A DNA stretch of 64,000 bases from Bacillus licheniformis DSM 13 = ATCC 14580 (GCF_000011645.1 NC_006270.3:224501-288500); one strand, 5' to 3'; counted from the first letter of the stretch, positions 41,787 to 50,415 are shown. The notes: generated by a model not told the origin, from the sequence alone. Numbers and translations: made by a program.

Positions 41787-42480
41787 ATGCAGCACATATT
41801 GCTTATTGAAGATGATCATTCGATCAGTGAAATGGTCGATCATTATTTAACAAAAGAAGGATTTGAGGTCGTGCTTGGCTTTTGACGGAGAAGAGGGCGT
41901 TCGCTTGTTTCAGCAAGGCAATTATGATGCGATTCTGCTCGACATCATGCTTCCTAAGCTGAATGGAATGGATTTTCTGAAAATGATCCGTGAACAGAGC
42001 AAAGTTCCGGTTTTAATGATTTCCGCAAAAGACGGGGATGTCGATAAAGCGCTGGGGCTGGGCTTTGGTGCGGATGATTATATTGCCAAGCCGTTTTCGA
42101 TGATCGAACTGACCGCAAGAATAAAAGCCGCCATTCGGCGGGCAACGCAATATTCCGTCAGTGAACCGGCAAATCAAAAAATATTACGTGTTCACGAGCT
42201 TACGGTTGATATAGAAAATGTATCCGTACAAAAAAATGGTGAACCGCTTCAGCTGACATCGACGGAATGGAAAATGCTGACTTTGTTTGTGACAAACCCT
42301 AAAAAAGTGTTTACAAAAGAACAAATCTATCGTTCGGTTTGGAATGATGATTATTTTGGCGATCAAAATATTATTAACGTTCATATGAGGCGCTTGAGAG
42401 AAAAGATAGAGGATGATCCTTCCTCCCCGCAATATATTAAAACGCTTTGGGGCATCGGCTATAAATTAGCAGAGTTTTAG
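41787..42480 (+). pseudogene. ycbL: OmpR-family response regulator YcbL, one-base frameshift
   Basis: The receiver domain starts at ATG 41787 (MQHILLIEDDHSISEMVDHY) and reads 32 codons, then a stop appears at 41882. The rest of the receiver (LAFDGEEGVRLFQQGNYDAI with the Asp in ILLDIMLPKLNG, then DDYIAKPFSM) and the winged DNA-binding domain follow in another frame to 42480. Removing one G from the GG at 41876-41877 restores VVLAFDGEEG. The locus is 694 bases, one more than a multiple of three. The kinase ycbM follows one base after the stop. A real mutation would uncouple YcbM from the exporter genes; a sequencing error is also possible. Confidence 0.82.
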
Positions 42481-42481
42481 G

Positions 42482-43417
42482 ATGACAATGTTATGGATTG
42501 GCATTCTGATAATTTTGGCGTCTCTCAATATCGTTCAATATAAAATGAAAAGACAACGGGATCGAAACTTGAAGTACATCACGGAAAAGCTCAGTGTGAT
42601 GCTAAATGAGCATGAGGCTGATCAAATTTTATTAGGAACGGCTGATAAAGTACTGCGGGCTCTGCTCGTGCAAATTAACCTGTTTGTTGAGGAGCATCAG
42701 CACATAACAGCCCGTTTTGCAAAAACGGAGCAGTCAATGAAACGAATGCTGACCAATATGTCCCATGATCTGAAAACTCCGCTGACCGTCGTGCTCGGGT
42801 ATATCGAGGCGATCCAAAATGATTCAGACATGGCGGAAGAGGAGCGTGAAAGACTGCTGGAGAAGCTTTATCAAAAAACAGGCGAAATCATTCAGCTGAT
42901 GAATTCTTTCTTTGACTTGGCCAAGCTGGAATCGGAAGATAAGCAAATACTGCTCACTAAAATACATATCAACGAAATATGCAGAAAAAACATTCTCCAA
43001 CACTATGATGCCGTTCAGGCAAAAGGTTTTAAAGCTGTCATCGACATCCCGGATACCCCGGTTTATGCACATGGAAATGAAGAAGCGCTTGACCGGATTT
43101 TGCAAAACCTTTTATCAAATGCGATTCAATATGGTGCAGACGGAAAGCTGATCGGATTGTCCCTTACATATGATGAGACGTGGATTGTCATTACGGTATG
43201 GGACCGTGGGAAAGGAATTAGTGAGTACGATCAGCAGCGGGTGTTTGAAAGACTGTATACCCTTGAGGAATCGAGAAATAAAGCGTTCCAGGGAAGCGGG
43301 CTCGGTTTAACAATTACAAAAAGGCTCATTGAGAAAATGGGAGGGAACATCTCTCTCCAAAGCAAGCCGCATGAACGGACAGTGTTTTCCATTACGTTAA
43401 AACGAATGACCTATTAG
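42482..43417 (+). CDS. ycbM: Sensor histidine kinase YcbM
   Basis: A 311-residue kinase with one N-terminal membrane helix (about 3-20) and almost no extracellular loop. The dimerisation region has the phosphorylated His in MLTNMSHDLKTPLTVVLGYI (about residue 97). The ATPase domain has ILQNLLSNAIQYGADG (N box), VWDRGKGISEYDQQRVFERL and FQGSGLGLTITKRLIEKMGG. Kinases this small that neighbour ABC exporters usually sense drugs indirectly through the transporter. It is encoded with YcbL and followed by ycbN-ycbO. Confidence 0.88.
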   Translation: MTMLWIGILIILASLNIVQYKMKRQRDRNLKYITEKLSVMLNEHEADQILLGTADKVLRALLVQINLFVEEHQHITARFAKTEQSMKRMLTNMSHDLKTPLTVVLGYIEAIQNDSDMAEEERERLLEKLYQKTGEIIQLMNSFFDLAKLESEDKQILLTKIHINEICRKNILQHYDAVQAKGFKAVIDIPDTPVYAHGNEEALDRILQNLLSNAIQYGADGKLIGLSLTYDETWIVITVWDRGKGISEYDQQRVFERLYTLEESRNKAFQGSGLGLTITKRLIEKMGGNISLQSKPHERTVFSITLKRMTY

Positions 43418-43423
43418 CAAACG

Positions 43424-43440
43424 TAAGAATTTCTTAAGAA
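43424..43440 (+). promoter_or_regulatory. Direct repeat, possible YcbL binding site before ycbN
   Basis: TAAGAA (43424-43429) and TAAGAA (43435-43440) repeat with an 11-base period, followed at the same spacing by AAATAA. This layout is typical of OmpR-type regulator sites. It lies in the 94-base gap between ycbM and ycbN, with TACAAT further down as a possible -10. Confidence 0.45.
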
Positions 43441-43511
43441 ACAAGAAATAAAAAAGACAGCGTCCATCGCTACAATAGACACATAGCAGAGACAGGAAAG
43501 GAGAAACAGAG

Positions 43512-44435
43512 TTGACTTACATCGTACAAACAAGCGGGCTTACCAAGACATTCAAAGGTCAAGAAGTTGTTTCAAATGTAAGCATGCATATACGAAAGGG
43601 AGAAATATACGGTTTTCTCGGCCCGAACGGAGCCGGAAAAACGACCATCATGAAGATGCTGACGAGCCTCGTGAAACCGACAAGCGGCGAAATCAATATC
43701 CTTGGGCATAAGCTGACAAATCGATCATACGAGATTCTCGGGAAAATAGGCAGCATGATCGAATACCCGATTTTTTATGAAAATCTGACAGCCAAAGAAA
43801 ATTTAAATCTGCATTGTGAGTATATGGGATATCACAATAAAGCCAAGATTCAGGAAGTGCTGGACATGGTGAATTTAAAAAATATCGACAGCAAACCTGT
43901 CAAAACATTTTCCCTCGGTATGAAGCAGCGTCTTGGAATCGCGCGGGCCATTCTCACCAAACCCTACTTGCTCATCTTGGATGAGCCGATTAATGGCCTT
44001 GATCCCATCGGAATTAAAGAAATCAGAAACTTATTTCAAGTATTGAGCAAAGAGTATGGCATGACATTGCTCATCTCAAGCCACATCTTGAACGAAGTAG
44101 AGCAAATTGCAGATACAATCGGAGTGATTCGGGACGGCAGGCTTGTTGAAGAAGTATCGATGGAAAGCGTAAGGGGACGGAACACAGAGTACATTGAACT
44201 CGTGACGCCGAACCAATTGCATGCTTGCTTTGTGCTTGAACATGAGCTGCAGATTGCTAATTTTAAAATACTAAATGATAAAACGATCCGAATTTATGAT
44301 GCCGAAGCTTCTCAAACAGCCATTTCTAAAGCTCTGATTTTGAATGATGTAGAAATTGAATCCATGAATAAAAAGCATACTTCGCTTGAGGACTACTTCC
44401 TCAGCTTAATCAACGGCAATGCGGTCAACGCATAA
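43512..44435 (+). CDS. ycbN: ABC transporter ATPase YcbN
   Basis: A 307-residue ATPase of the drug/bacitracin (BcrA-like) class, starting at TTG 43512 with GGAAAGGAG upstream. It has Walker A GFLGPNGAGKTTIMKML, signature FSLGMKQRLGIARAIL, Walker B YLLILDEPINGLDPIGI and the H-loop LLISSHILNEVEQIAD. The C-terminal 90 residues are the accessory region found in exporter ATPases of this type. It works with the permease YcbO encoded 14 bases later. Confidence 0.9.
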   Translation: MTYIVQTSGLTKTFKGQEVVSNVSMHIRKGEIYGFLGPNGAGKTTIMKMLTSLVKPTSGEINILGHKLTNRSYEILGKIGSMIEYPIFYENLTAKENLNLHCEYMGYHNKAKIQEVLDMVNLKNIDSKPVKTFSLGMKQRLGIARAILTKPYLLILDEPINGLDPIGIKEIRNLFQVLSKEYGMTLLISSHILNEVEQIADTIGVIRDGRLVEEVSMESVRGRNTEYIELVTPNQLHACFVLEHELQIANFKILNDKTIRIYDAEASQTAISKALILNDVEIESMNKKHTSLEDYFLSLINGNAVNA

Positions 44436-44449
44436 GGAGGCGGAGAAAT

Positions 44450-45133
44450 TTGCTGAATTTGATGAGAATTGAAATGAAAAAGCTGAAGCTGGGATGGTAT
44501 ATACGCGGAGCCGTCTTTGCCAATTTCATCATTTTTGGTTTTCTGTGGATGGTGACCTGCACAGAAGGCAAGGAGACGTTCCAAACGATTGATGAAACTT
44601 TTCTATTGATCGGCACTTTTGTTAGAGCCGTTTTTATCGTATTCGGCGCTGTGCTGATCTCAAAATTAGTGATTTCAGAGTTTAAAAACAAGACAATACT
44701 GGTGATGTTCACGTATCCGATCAATCGAAAGAAACTGCTGGCTGCTAAACTGCTGATCGCAGGCGGGCTGACCTTCGTTACGATATTGATATCAAACGCA
44801 TGCGTTGCAGTTGGTTTTTTTCTGCTGAACTCAATCTATGGGATCATCCCCGGCGAATTAACAGCTTCTATCGCGTCTCAGCAGGCTCTGAAAATGATCG
44901 TTTTTGCTTTTGGCGCCGCAGGAACGAGTTTAGTACCCATCTTTTTTGGAATGAGAAAGTACTCCACTGCGGCAACGATCATCTCATCTGTTGTAATCAT
45001 CATGCCGATCAGTTCCACAGGCCCTGGCTTTTCTATTTCTTCAATTGTGTATATACCTTTATCTCTTGCCGCAGTCGGTCTGTTTTTTTCCTTTTTGGCT
45101 GTAAGGCGTATTGAAAAAATAGATGTTTTTTAA
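44450..45133 (+). CDS. ycbO: ABC-2 type permease YcbO
   Basis: A 227-residue permease with six membrane helices, starting at TTG 44450 after GGAGGCGGAG. The MRIEMKKLKLGWYIRGAVFA opening and ISEFKNKTILVMFTYPINRK loop are typical of bacitracin/lantibiotic-type exporter permeases. It pairs with YcbN. A second homologous permease gene, frameshifted, follows 15 bases later, so the original transporter probably had two different permease subunits. Confidence 0.88.
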   Translation: MLNLMRIEMKKLKLGWYIRGAVFANFIIFGFLWMVTCTEGKETFQTIDETFLLIGTFVRAVFIVFGAVLISKLVISEFKNKTILVMFTYPINRKKLLAAKLLIAGGLTFVTILISNACVAVGFFLLNSIYGIIPGELTASIASQQALKMIVFAFGAAGTSLVPIFFGMRKYSTAATIISSVVIIMPISSTGPGFSISSIVYIPLSLAAVGLFFSFLAVRRIEKIDVF

Positions 45134-45148
45134 CGGAGTTGAAGTTCA

Positions 45149-45846
45149 ATGCTGAATTTAATTAAATTGGAGTTTAAAAAAACAAAATTAGGGTGGTATT
45201 ACAAAGGTGCAGTAATTGCAAATCTATGTATTCTCGGTTTATTGTGCCTGATCGGATCAGAGGAAAAAACCTCCCTCAAGCAAAAATGTCGATGGCTGAT
45301 GCCGCATCCATGCTGCTAGTTATAGGAATTTTCGTGAGGTCTGTGTTTATTGTCTTTGCCGGCGTGCTGATTGCCAAACTGGTCATCGGAGAGTATAAAA
45401 ACAGAACCATCACGGTCATGTTTACATATCCAGTCAGCAGAAAAAAACTAATGGCAGCAAAACTGCTGCTTACTGGCGGATTGACCTTTTTGACAATGAT
45501 CGTGTCCGAACTGATTCTTGCATTTATTTTCTCGCAGCTCAATGATGTCTATCAATTCAGCCCGGAAAAATTGACGATGCATGACGTAGGGAATGAGATT
45601 GGCAGTATGCTCATTTATGCTGCTTCCTCTACAGGACTGAGTTTTATTCCATTATACTTTGGGATGCGCAAACAATCAGTTCCTGCCACCATTGTGACAT
45701 CCTGTATCTTGACCACGTTGATCGGTCAGCAAAGCGATGAATTTCCACTTGCTTCCATCATTTACATTCCGATTTCATTGGCTCTAGTCGGAATTGCCAT
45801 TGCGTTTTGGTCGATACGAAAAATTGACCAGGAAGACGTATTATAA
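45149..45846 (+). pseudogene. Second YcbO-like permease, one-base frameshift
   Basis: The ATG at 45149 reads MLNLIKLEFKKTKLGWYYKG, closely like YcbO, for about 50 codons and then stops at 45319. The remaining protein (SMADAASMLLVIGIFVRSVF, then IGEYKNRTITVMFTYPVSRK) is in another frame to 45846. Reading the six-A run near 45265 (GAGGAAAAAACC) as seven restores one 232-residue frame. The locus is 698 bases, one short of a multiple of three. This is the second one-base break in the ycbLMNO cluster. Confidence 0.82.
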
Positions 45847-45873
45847 GATCTCCGTATATCTTGAAGGTGCAAA

Positions 45874-45902
45874 TTGACGGAATACCGGCATTTACCTATA
45901 CT
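45874..45902 (+). promoter_or_regulatory. Promoter of the DUF3900 gene
   Basis: TTGACG (45874-45879) and TATACT (45897-45902) are exactly 17 bases apart, about 40 bases before the start codon. Confidence 0.7.
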
Positions 45903-45941
45903 TGAAGAACTGAAACAACAAGGAAAACGGGTGAACATGTC

Positions 45942-47021
45942 ATGGAATTTGAAATTCGCTACATCTCCTTTTACGTCATCCAGGTCGACGGCAAGGATGA
46001 GCAGGCCAACAAGCAATATAAACATTTTCAGACGCTGGATACAGAGGAATTTGAAAACAGCGAGCTGAAGGATTTCTTAGACGGGGAATTGAAAAAAATC
46101 GTCAAGCGGAAAGCCGAACGCCATCCGAAATCGGAGCAGGTGCCGACGAAAATCGGCCGCTTCATCACAGAGCCGGGGCATGAGCTTGATTCTAATCCGA
46201 ACTACAATCTGTTTCACAAAACAAAACTGGCGGAGACAAAGGAAGAATTCAATGAACTGAGCGAACAGTTCGTCCGCACATACCTCGACACGAGCGCCGT
46301 CAGGGGAGGCGTGTTTTTAGTGGCGACAGCCGTACCGCGCAAATACTTCGATGATACATTTGTCTTTGTCATGAAGTGCGACTTTGAACCGAAGGTCGCT
46401 ACGATCGCCGATGAATCGTCGCTGATTCGCAAGGTCGAAATGGCGATTACGACGAAAAACATGAAATCGATTCAGTACCCGCACATGCCTGAAGAGGGCA
46501 TGACAGAGGAAAGCGAAGTGAAAATCCACCAGGCCTCGCACGCCCGCTACTTTGAAGACTTCTTAAAATTCGTCGAGTACGGCGAGTCGATGCCGGAAAT
46601 CATGAAGTCACAAGTGATGAACATGGTGCAGGAGCACGTGTACGAAGCATTTGAAGACAAAAGCGAAGAACTCCAGCAGTTTGAACACGACCTCGAAATC
46701 TGGGAAGCGAGCGAAAAGCGGGAGATTCAGGAACGTCTTGACACCCACCAAGTCATCGAAGCCTCAGCCCAAATCGTTGAGCACATGCCTGAGGCAGAGC
46801 TGAAAATGAAGCTGGGAGAAACCGAGATTAAAGGATTGCTGGCCGAGTTCGGAGACTCGATCCACCTCGCCAAAGTAAACGGCCGCTATGTGGCGCTCAT
46901 TGAAGCCGAAACGATTTCGTTTGAAAAGGGCAGCTCTCCGGTCGAGTTTTATAAACCTGAGGGTCTGCATGAGGTGATTGAGCGGATACGGAATAAAATT
47001 GACAGGGAAGATGAGAAATAA
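45942..47021 (+). CDS. DUF3900 family protein
   Basis: A 359-residue soluble, strongly acidic protein without signal peptide or membrane helix. It opens MEFEIRYISFYVIQVDGKDE and shows GRFITEPGHELDSNPNYNLF, FLVATAVPRKYFDDTFVFVM and a C-terminal IHLAKVNGRYVALIEAETIS. This matches the Bacillus DUF3900 family as I recall it; no function is established. The layout, a beta-rich N-terminal half with helical middle, resembles nucleoid-associated NdpA-like proteins, but that is only an impression. It has its own promoter and terminator. Confidence 0.7.
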   Translation: MEFEIRYISFYVIQVDGKDEQANKQYKHFQTLDTEEFENSELKDFLDGELKKIVKRKAERHPKSEQVPTKIGRFITEPGHELDSNPNYNLFHKTKLAETKEEFNELSEQFVRTYLDTSAVRGGVFLVATAVPRKYFDDTFVFVMKCDFEPKVATIADESSLIRKVEMAITTKNMKSIQYPHMPEEGMTEESEVKIHQASHARYFEDFLKFVEYGESMPEIMKSQVMNMVQEHVYEAFEDKSEELQQFEHDLEIWEASEKREIQERLDTHQVIEASAQIVEHMPEAELKMKLGETEIKGLLAEFGDSIHLAKVNGRYVALIEAETISFEKGSSPVEFYKPEGLHEVIERIRNKIDREDEK

Positions 47022-47027
47022 GAAAAG

Positions 47028-47056
47028 GCATCCGTTTTTTTGGGATGCCTTTTGAT
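47028..47056 (+). terminator. Terminator of the DUF3900 gene
   Basis: GGCATCC and GGATGCC form a 7-bp stem around a T-rich loop, followed by TTTTGATTTTT. Confidence 0.75.
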
Positions 47057-47178
47057 TTTTCATCCAGATAGATGAGACTGCTAAATAGGTTTTCATGTAA
47101 ATTACTGTTTAATAAGGTTAATATAAACATAATCAAGCCGATATAGGGAGTATAGAAAGAATTGAGGGGAGGTGCCCA

Positions 47179-48363
47179 ATGCGTCTCAATAGTCAATACA
47201 TCCGTACACAGCTGATGGTCCAGAATATATTGAAAAGAAATGCGGCTGATACAACTTTAAAAAATGTCTCTTCCGATATCACTGCCGTTGCGAAGAAGGC
47301 CAGCAGTCAAGCAGGGAGAGCATCGAAAGAAAGTTTGAGTAAGCTGAACTACTCAAAGGACAGTATTGTGAATCATGCCGGAGCTTTCAGGCGGGCATAC
47401 GAAGCAGCAAATGATCGAACTGTCACAGATACAGGGAAAGAAACGAAGATTAATGCCCAAAACCCCTATGTGTCAGAAAGTGACATCAGGAAAAAAATCT
47501 TAGATGAAAAATACAGCAAAATAAATGCAATGAACAAAACGAAACCCGACCCTTTAGGCTACATTAAGGATAAATACAAAAACCCCAATTCCCCTTATTT
47601 CAGAAATGACTTGTCGGCAGCAGAAAGACAGGCTGCATATGACAATGAAACTGAGTGGCTGTTCAAAGGAAAGGCGCAAAGCTATAATATGCAGGATGCC
47701 GCGTTTCGAAATGTGACTTTTAATGGGGAAGTAGAGACGGAGAATGAGAAAGTATATCAGCGCAGCCAAGTCAACAAACAGCTTCAAGCGCTGCTGGATC
47801 AATATCATATTGCCATTCCAGCGGATGCGGCGCTCACCTTTACGATTACACCGATTGATTATCAAGTAAAGGTAAGCGGAACAGATGATGAGCAACTCAT
47901 CCATCAAATTGAACAAATATTGCAATCAGGAGAAAACAGCAAACAGTTATTTCTGCATATCATGAAAAGCTTGAGCAGCGATTCGGCACAATATTCCAAA
48001 GAAGCGCACCAAAAATATCAGACGGTTCGCGAGATATATGAGGTGACAGGGTATCACCTGAAAGATTTGGAAGTGGTTGATGGCCGATATGTAACACCTT
48101 CCGGCCGTGATTTATTAGAAGTGTATAAAGAAGAGCTGGAGAAGGATCCCGTCCTCAAGAAAACGGCTCATCTCGCAATCGCTCATTATGGAGCAGAGCT
48201 GAACAGGCTTGCGGAAGCCGAATATGATTCTGTTCCGGATTTCATCTTGTCTATTGACTACAGCAACGGGTCATTGCGGGATACAGGGCAAAAGAAGAGC
48301 TATGGAACCGGGGATACGGCTTGGCTAAGAGAATTAAAGCGCCGAACGGGTGTGAATGATTAG
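47179..48363 (+). CDS. DUF4885-type protein
   Basis: A 394-residue hydrophilic protein starting at ATG 47179 (GGGGAGGTG upstream). The first 80 residues are Lys/Ser-rich and helical (NVSSDITAVAKKASSQAGRA). The middle part has NPYVSESDIRKKILDEKYSK and LDQYHIAIPADAALTFTITP, and the C-terminus has a GAELNRLAEAEYDSVPDFIL block. It resembles DUF4885. The segment ITPIDYQVKVSGTDDEQLIH corresponds to a segment in the protein at 54272, so both belong to one broader family. No signal peptide is present. The function is unknown. Confidence 0.65.
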   Translation: MRLNSQYIRTQLMVQNILKRNAADTTLKNVSSDITAVAKKASSQAGRASKESLSKLNYSKDSIVNHAGAFRRAYEAANDRTVTDTGKETKINAQNPYVSESDIRKKILDEKYSKINAMNKTKPDPLGYIKDKYKNPNSPYFRNDLSAAERQAAYDNETEWLFKGKAQSYNMQDAAFRNVTFNGEVETENEKVYQRSQVNKQLQALLDQYHIAIPADAALTFTITPIDYQVKVSGTDDEQLIHQIEQILQSGENSKQLFLHIMKSLSSDSAQYSKEAHQKYQTVREIYEVTGYHLKDLEVVDGRYVTPSGRDLLEVYKEELEKDPVLKKTAHLAIAHYGAELNRLAEAEYDSVPDFILSIDYSNGSLRDTGQKKSYGTGDTAWLRELKRRTGVND

Positions 48364-48425
48364 TTTTAAAAGCCAGGAACGAGTTTCCTTTATCAGGGTG
48401 ATTTTCTTAATAATTGAATTTTTCG

Positions 48426-48454
48426 TTGCGGGTCTTCCCAACACCTGTTAAAAT
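48426..48454 (+). promoter_or_regulatory. Promoter of the ycbJ leader
   Basis: TTGCGG (48426-48431) and TAAAAT (48449-48454) are 17 bases apart. The start site would be near 48461, leaving a leader of about 310 bases before ycbJ. Confidence 0.65.
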
Positions 48455-48488
48455 AAGGCTAACTTTTAAGAACGGAGGGATTTCCCAA

Positions 48489-48524
48489 ATGGCATACATC
48501 AGATTCCGATTGAACTTTGTCTAA
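48489..48524 (+). CDS. Leader peptide upstream of the macrolide phosphotransferase
   Basis: An 11-residue frame, MAYIRFRLNFV, starts at ATG 48489 with GGAGGG nine bases upstream, one of the best ribosome sites in the area. Its Arg-Phe-Arg is a +X+ motif, the class of nascent-chain sequence at which macrolide-bound ribosomes stall. The last codons overlap CTTTGT (48515-48520), which can pair with ACAAAG (48536-48541). Two intrinsic terminators follow before ycbJ. By analogy with ermK-type attenuation in B. licheniformis, stalling here could alter downstream folding and permit read-through. The frame and the motif are seen directly; the mechanism is inferred. Confidence 0.7.
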   Translation: MAYIRFRLNFV

Positions 48525-48613
48525 CTAAATCGTGAACAAAGACTCTGCCTGTGTGCAGGGTAATCGGGATTAGTCTGCCTGTTTTTAGGGAGCCCTTATG
48601 CAGTAATAGAGGG

Positions 48614-48642
48614 AGAGGCGCGGATTCCAGCGCCTCTTTTTG
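48614..48642 (+). terminator. First attenuator terminator in the ycbJ leader
   Basis: AGAGGCGC and GCGCCTCT form a perfect GC-rich stem with an 8-base loop, followed by TTTTG. It lies about 90 bases after the leader peptide and 130 bases before ycbJ, with no gene between the peptide and it. Confidence 0.8.
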
Positions 48643-48711
48643 CCTTTAAAAATAGCATTTCTGAAGCTTGCCTTCAGTTTATTAGCCATATCTTTTTTCC
48701 GTTTACTTTCC

Positions 48712-48740
48712 AGCACAGGCAGACGACCTGCGCTTTTTTT
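48712..48740 (+). terminator. Second attenuator terminator in the ycbJ leader
   Basis: AGCACAGG pairs with CCTGCGCT (one mismatch) and is followed by seven T. Its left arm is part of CAGGCAGAC (48716-48724), which is exactly complementary to GTCTGCCTG at 48573-48581. Pairing with that upstream segment would prevent the terminator from forming. Confidence 0.65.
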
Positions 48741-48773
48741 ATTCAAAACCTTCAGCAAAGGGGAAAATCGTAT

Positions 48774-49685
48774 ATGACAACTGTAAATGAGCAAATTGAA
48801 CATACATTAAAACTTGCGGAAAAACACGGCCTTCGGCTGAAACGAAAGCATGCGGAAATCAACGAGTCCGGCATGGATTTTCAAGTCGTTTTTGCAGAAG
48901 ATGAAGCAGGTAAGAGTTGGGTGTTGAGAAAACCGCGGCGCGACGATGTGATTGAAAGGGCAGTGTATGAAGGGAAAGTGCTGAAGCTGCTGCAAAACCG
49001 TCTTCCCGCGGCTGTGCCGGATTGGCGCATTCATACTCCCGAACTGATTGCATATCCGGAGCTTCCGGGTGTGCCTGCCGCAGTCATTGACATGGACATC
49101 AAGAATTACGTATGGAACATGGAGCATGAGCCTCCGGCTGAAGCGTTTACCAGGTCATTGGCGAAAACGCTCGCGCTATTGCACGGCATCGATCATAAGG
49201 ACGCAGAAGAAGCGGGCATGCATGTGATGAATCCGGATGACGTCAGGCAGACAAAAGCAGAGCATATGGAGCGGATCAAAAGTGAGCTCGGGGTTAGCGC
49301 CGAGCTCTGGGAAAGATGGCAAAAGTGGCTGTCTGACGACTCGTATTGGCCTGAACATACGGTGTTTATCCACGGCGACTTGCACCCTCCGCATATTTTG
49401 ATTGACCAGCATCAGAGCATAACTGGGCTGTTGGATTGGACAGAAGCAAAAATCGCCGACCCGGCTAAAGACTTTCTGTTATACCAGACGATTTTAGGAG
49501 AAGCCGAAACCGCACGGCTCATCTCTTATTACGAAGAAGAAGGAGGACGCGTCTGGCCGCGGATGAAAGAGCATATTAAAGAAATGCAGGCCGCCTACGG
49601 CATCGAAATCGGCATGTTTGCCCTTCAAACGAAACAAGAAGAGCACTTGAAAATGGCGCTGGACGCGCTTGGCGTCACACAATAA
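48774..49685 (+). CDS. ycbJ: Macrolide 2'-phosphotransferase (YcbJ/MphK type)
   Basis: A 303-residue aminoglycoside-phosphotransferase-fold kinase. The N-lobe includes VFAEDEAGKSWVLRKPRRDD. The catalytic loop is VFIHGDLHPPHILID (Asp in HGDLH, about 203), and the metal-binding Asp lies in GLLDWTEAKIADPAKDFLLY. These are the Mph-type motifs, and the B. subtilis homologue is a GTP-dependent macrolide kinase. It phosphorylates the desosamine 2'-OH. The long leader with a peptide and terminators implies antibiotic-inducible expression. Confidence 0.88.
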   Translation: MTTVNEQIEHTLKLAEKHGLRLKRKHAEINESGMDFQVVFAEDEAGKSWVLRKPRRDDVIERAVYEGKVLKLLQNRLPAAVPDWRIHTPELIAYPELPGVPAAVIDMDIKNYVWNMEHEPPAEAFTRSLAKTLALLHGIDHKDAEEAGMHVMNPDDVRQTKAEHMERIKSELGVSAELWERWQKWLSDDSYWPEHTVFIHGDLHPPHILIDQHQSITGLLDWTEAKIADPAKDFLLYQTILGEAETARLISYYEEEGGRVWPRMKEHIKEMQAAYGIEIGMFALQTKQEEHLKMALDALGVTQ

Positions 49686-49722
49686 AAAAAGGCTGTCGAT
49701 TTCGATCGACGGCCCGTTTTAC
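49686..49722. terminator. Bidirectional terminator between ycbJ and the MarR gene
   Basis: GGCtGTCGAT-ttcg-ATCGACgGCC forms a stable stem with a TTCG tetraloop, A-rich on one side and CGTTTTA on the other, between two convergent genes. Confidence 0.75.
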
Positions 49723-50138
49723 ATCATCACTTTTTCAATCACAGCAAAAAAAGCCTTTTTTTCTTCCTCTGACAATTTGCCGAAGAGCTTGTCGATCAAG
49801 GCCTGGCGGTTTTCCACCATTTGTGCGGCGATCCTCGTTCCTTCTTGCGACAGTTCGATCCAGACGGTGCGCCGGTCATCGTTATTTCTCGATCTGATCA
49901 CAAGACCCTCTTTCTCCAAATGGTTCAGAGCTGTTGTCGTTGCTGATGGAGACAGCGCGACCTCCTGTAAAATTTCCTTTATCGTACATGTTCCGTGTCT
50001 GTAAATGATACGCAAAATAAACCCTTTGCCGCTCGTGATACTTTTCGGAATCGTTTCTTCGTCTAATTTCTTTGAAGACCGCAAATATTTCGTGAAAGCA
50101 TGGTCCAATAGATTCGCTTCAATCCGATGGTGATTCAT
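49719..50138 (-). CDS. MarR-family transcriptional regulator
   Basis: I chose ATG 50138 (GAGGAAA upstream), giving 139 residues; 20 further codons upstream are open but lack a ribosome site. Typical MarR winged helix: CTIKEILQEVALSPSATTTA then LNHLEKEGLVIRSRNNDDRR, flanked by dimerisation helices. It is divergent from an acyl-CoA ligase gene across about 270 bases and probably represses it. MarR regulators paired with such ligases often sense aromatic acids or acyl-CoA, but the inducer is not readable. Confidence 0.85.
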   Translation of the reverse strand: MNHHRIEANLLDHAFTKYLRSSKKLDEETIPKSITSGKGFILRIIYRHGTCTIKEILQEVALSPSATTTALNHLEKEGLVIRSRNNDDRRTVWIELSQEGTRIAAQMVENRQALIDKLFGKLSEEEKKAFFAVIEKVMM

Positions 50139-50415
50139 GAAGGTTTCCTCATTTCCGACATCGTGTAGTAGATCAGCAATTTCATACTGACCAAACAAAC
50201 ATAGGTCTATTTTATCATAAGCGAATGCTCCGCAAAAAACGATTTTGTGAATTTTAAAATGAGCGGTTTAATTCCTTTTGTTATCAGTTCATAAAGATAA
50301 TAATTCTATTATGAAATAGTTTTACAATGGATATATTTTGTTTTAGAATGAATTTGTGCGTCACATAATCTCACCAGGTTTTGTGAGAAACAATGAAAAT
50401 TTGGAGATGAAAATT

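Noticed and set aside
48661..48677. Small hairpin CTGAAG / CTTCAG in the ycbJ leader
   Set aside because: Six base pairs only and no T-run; it may matter for folding but cannot be called alone.
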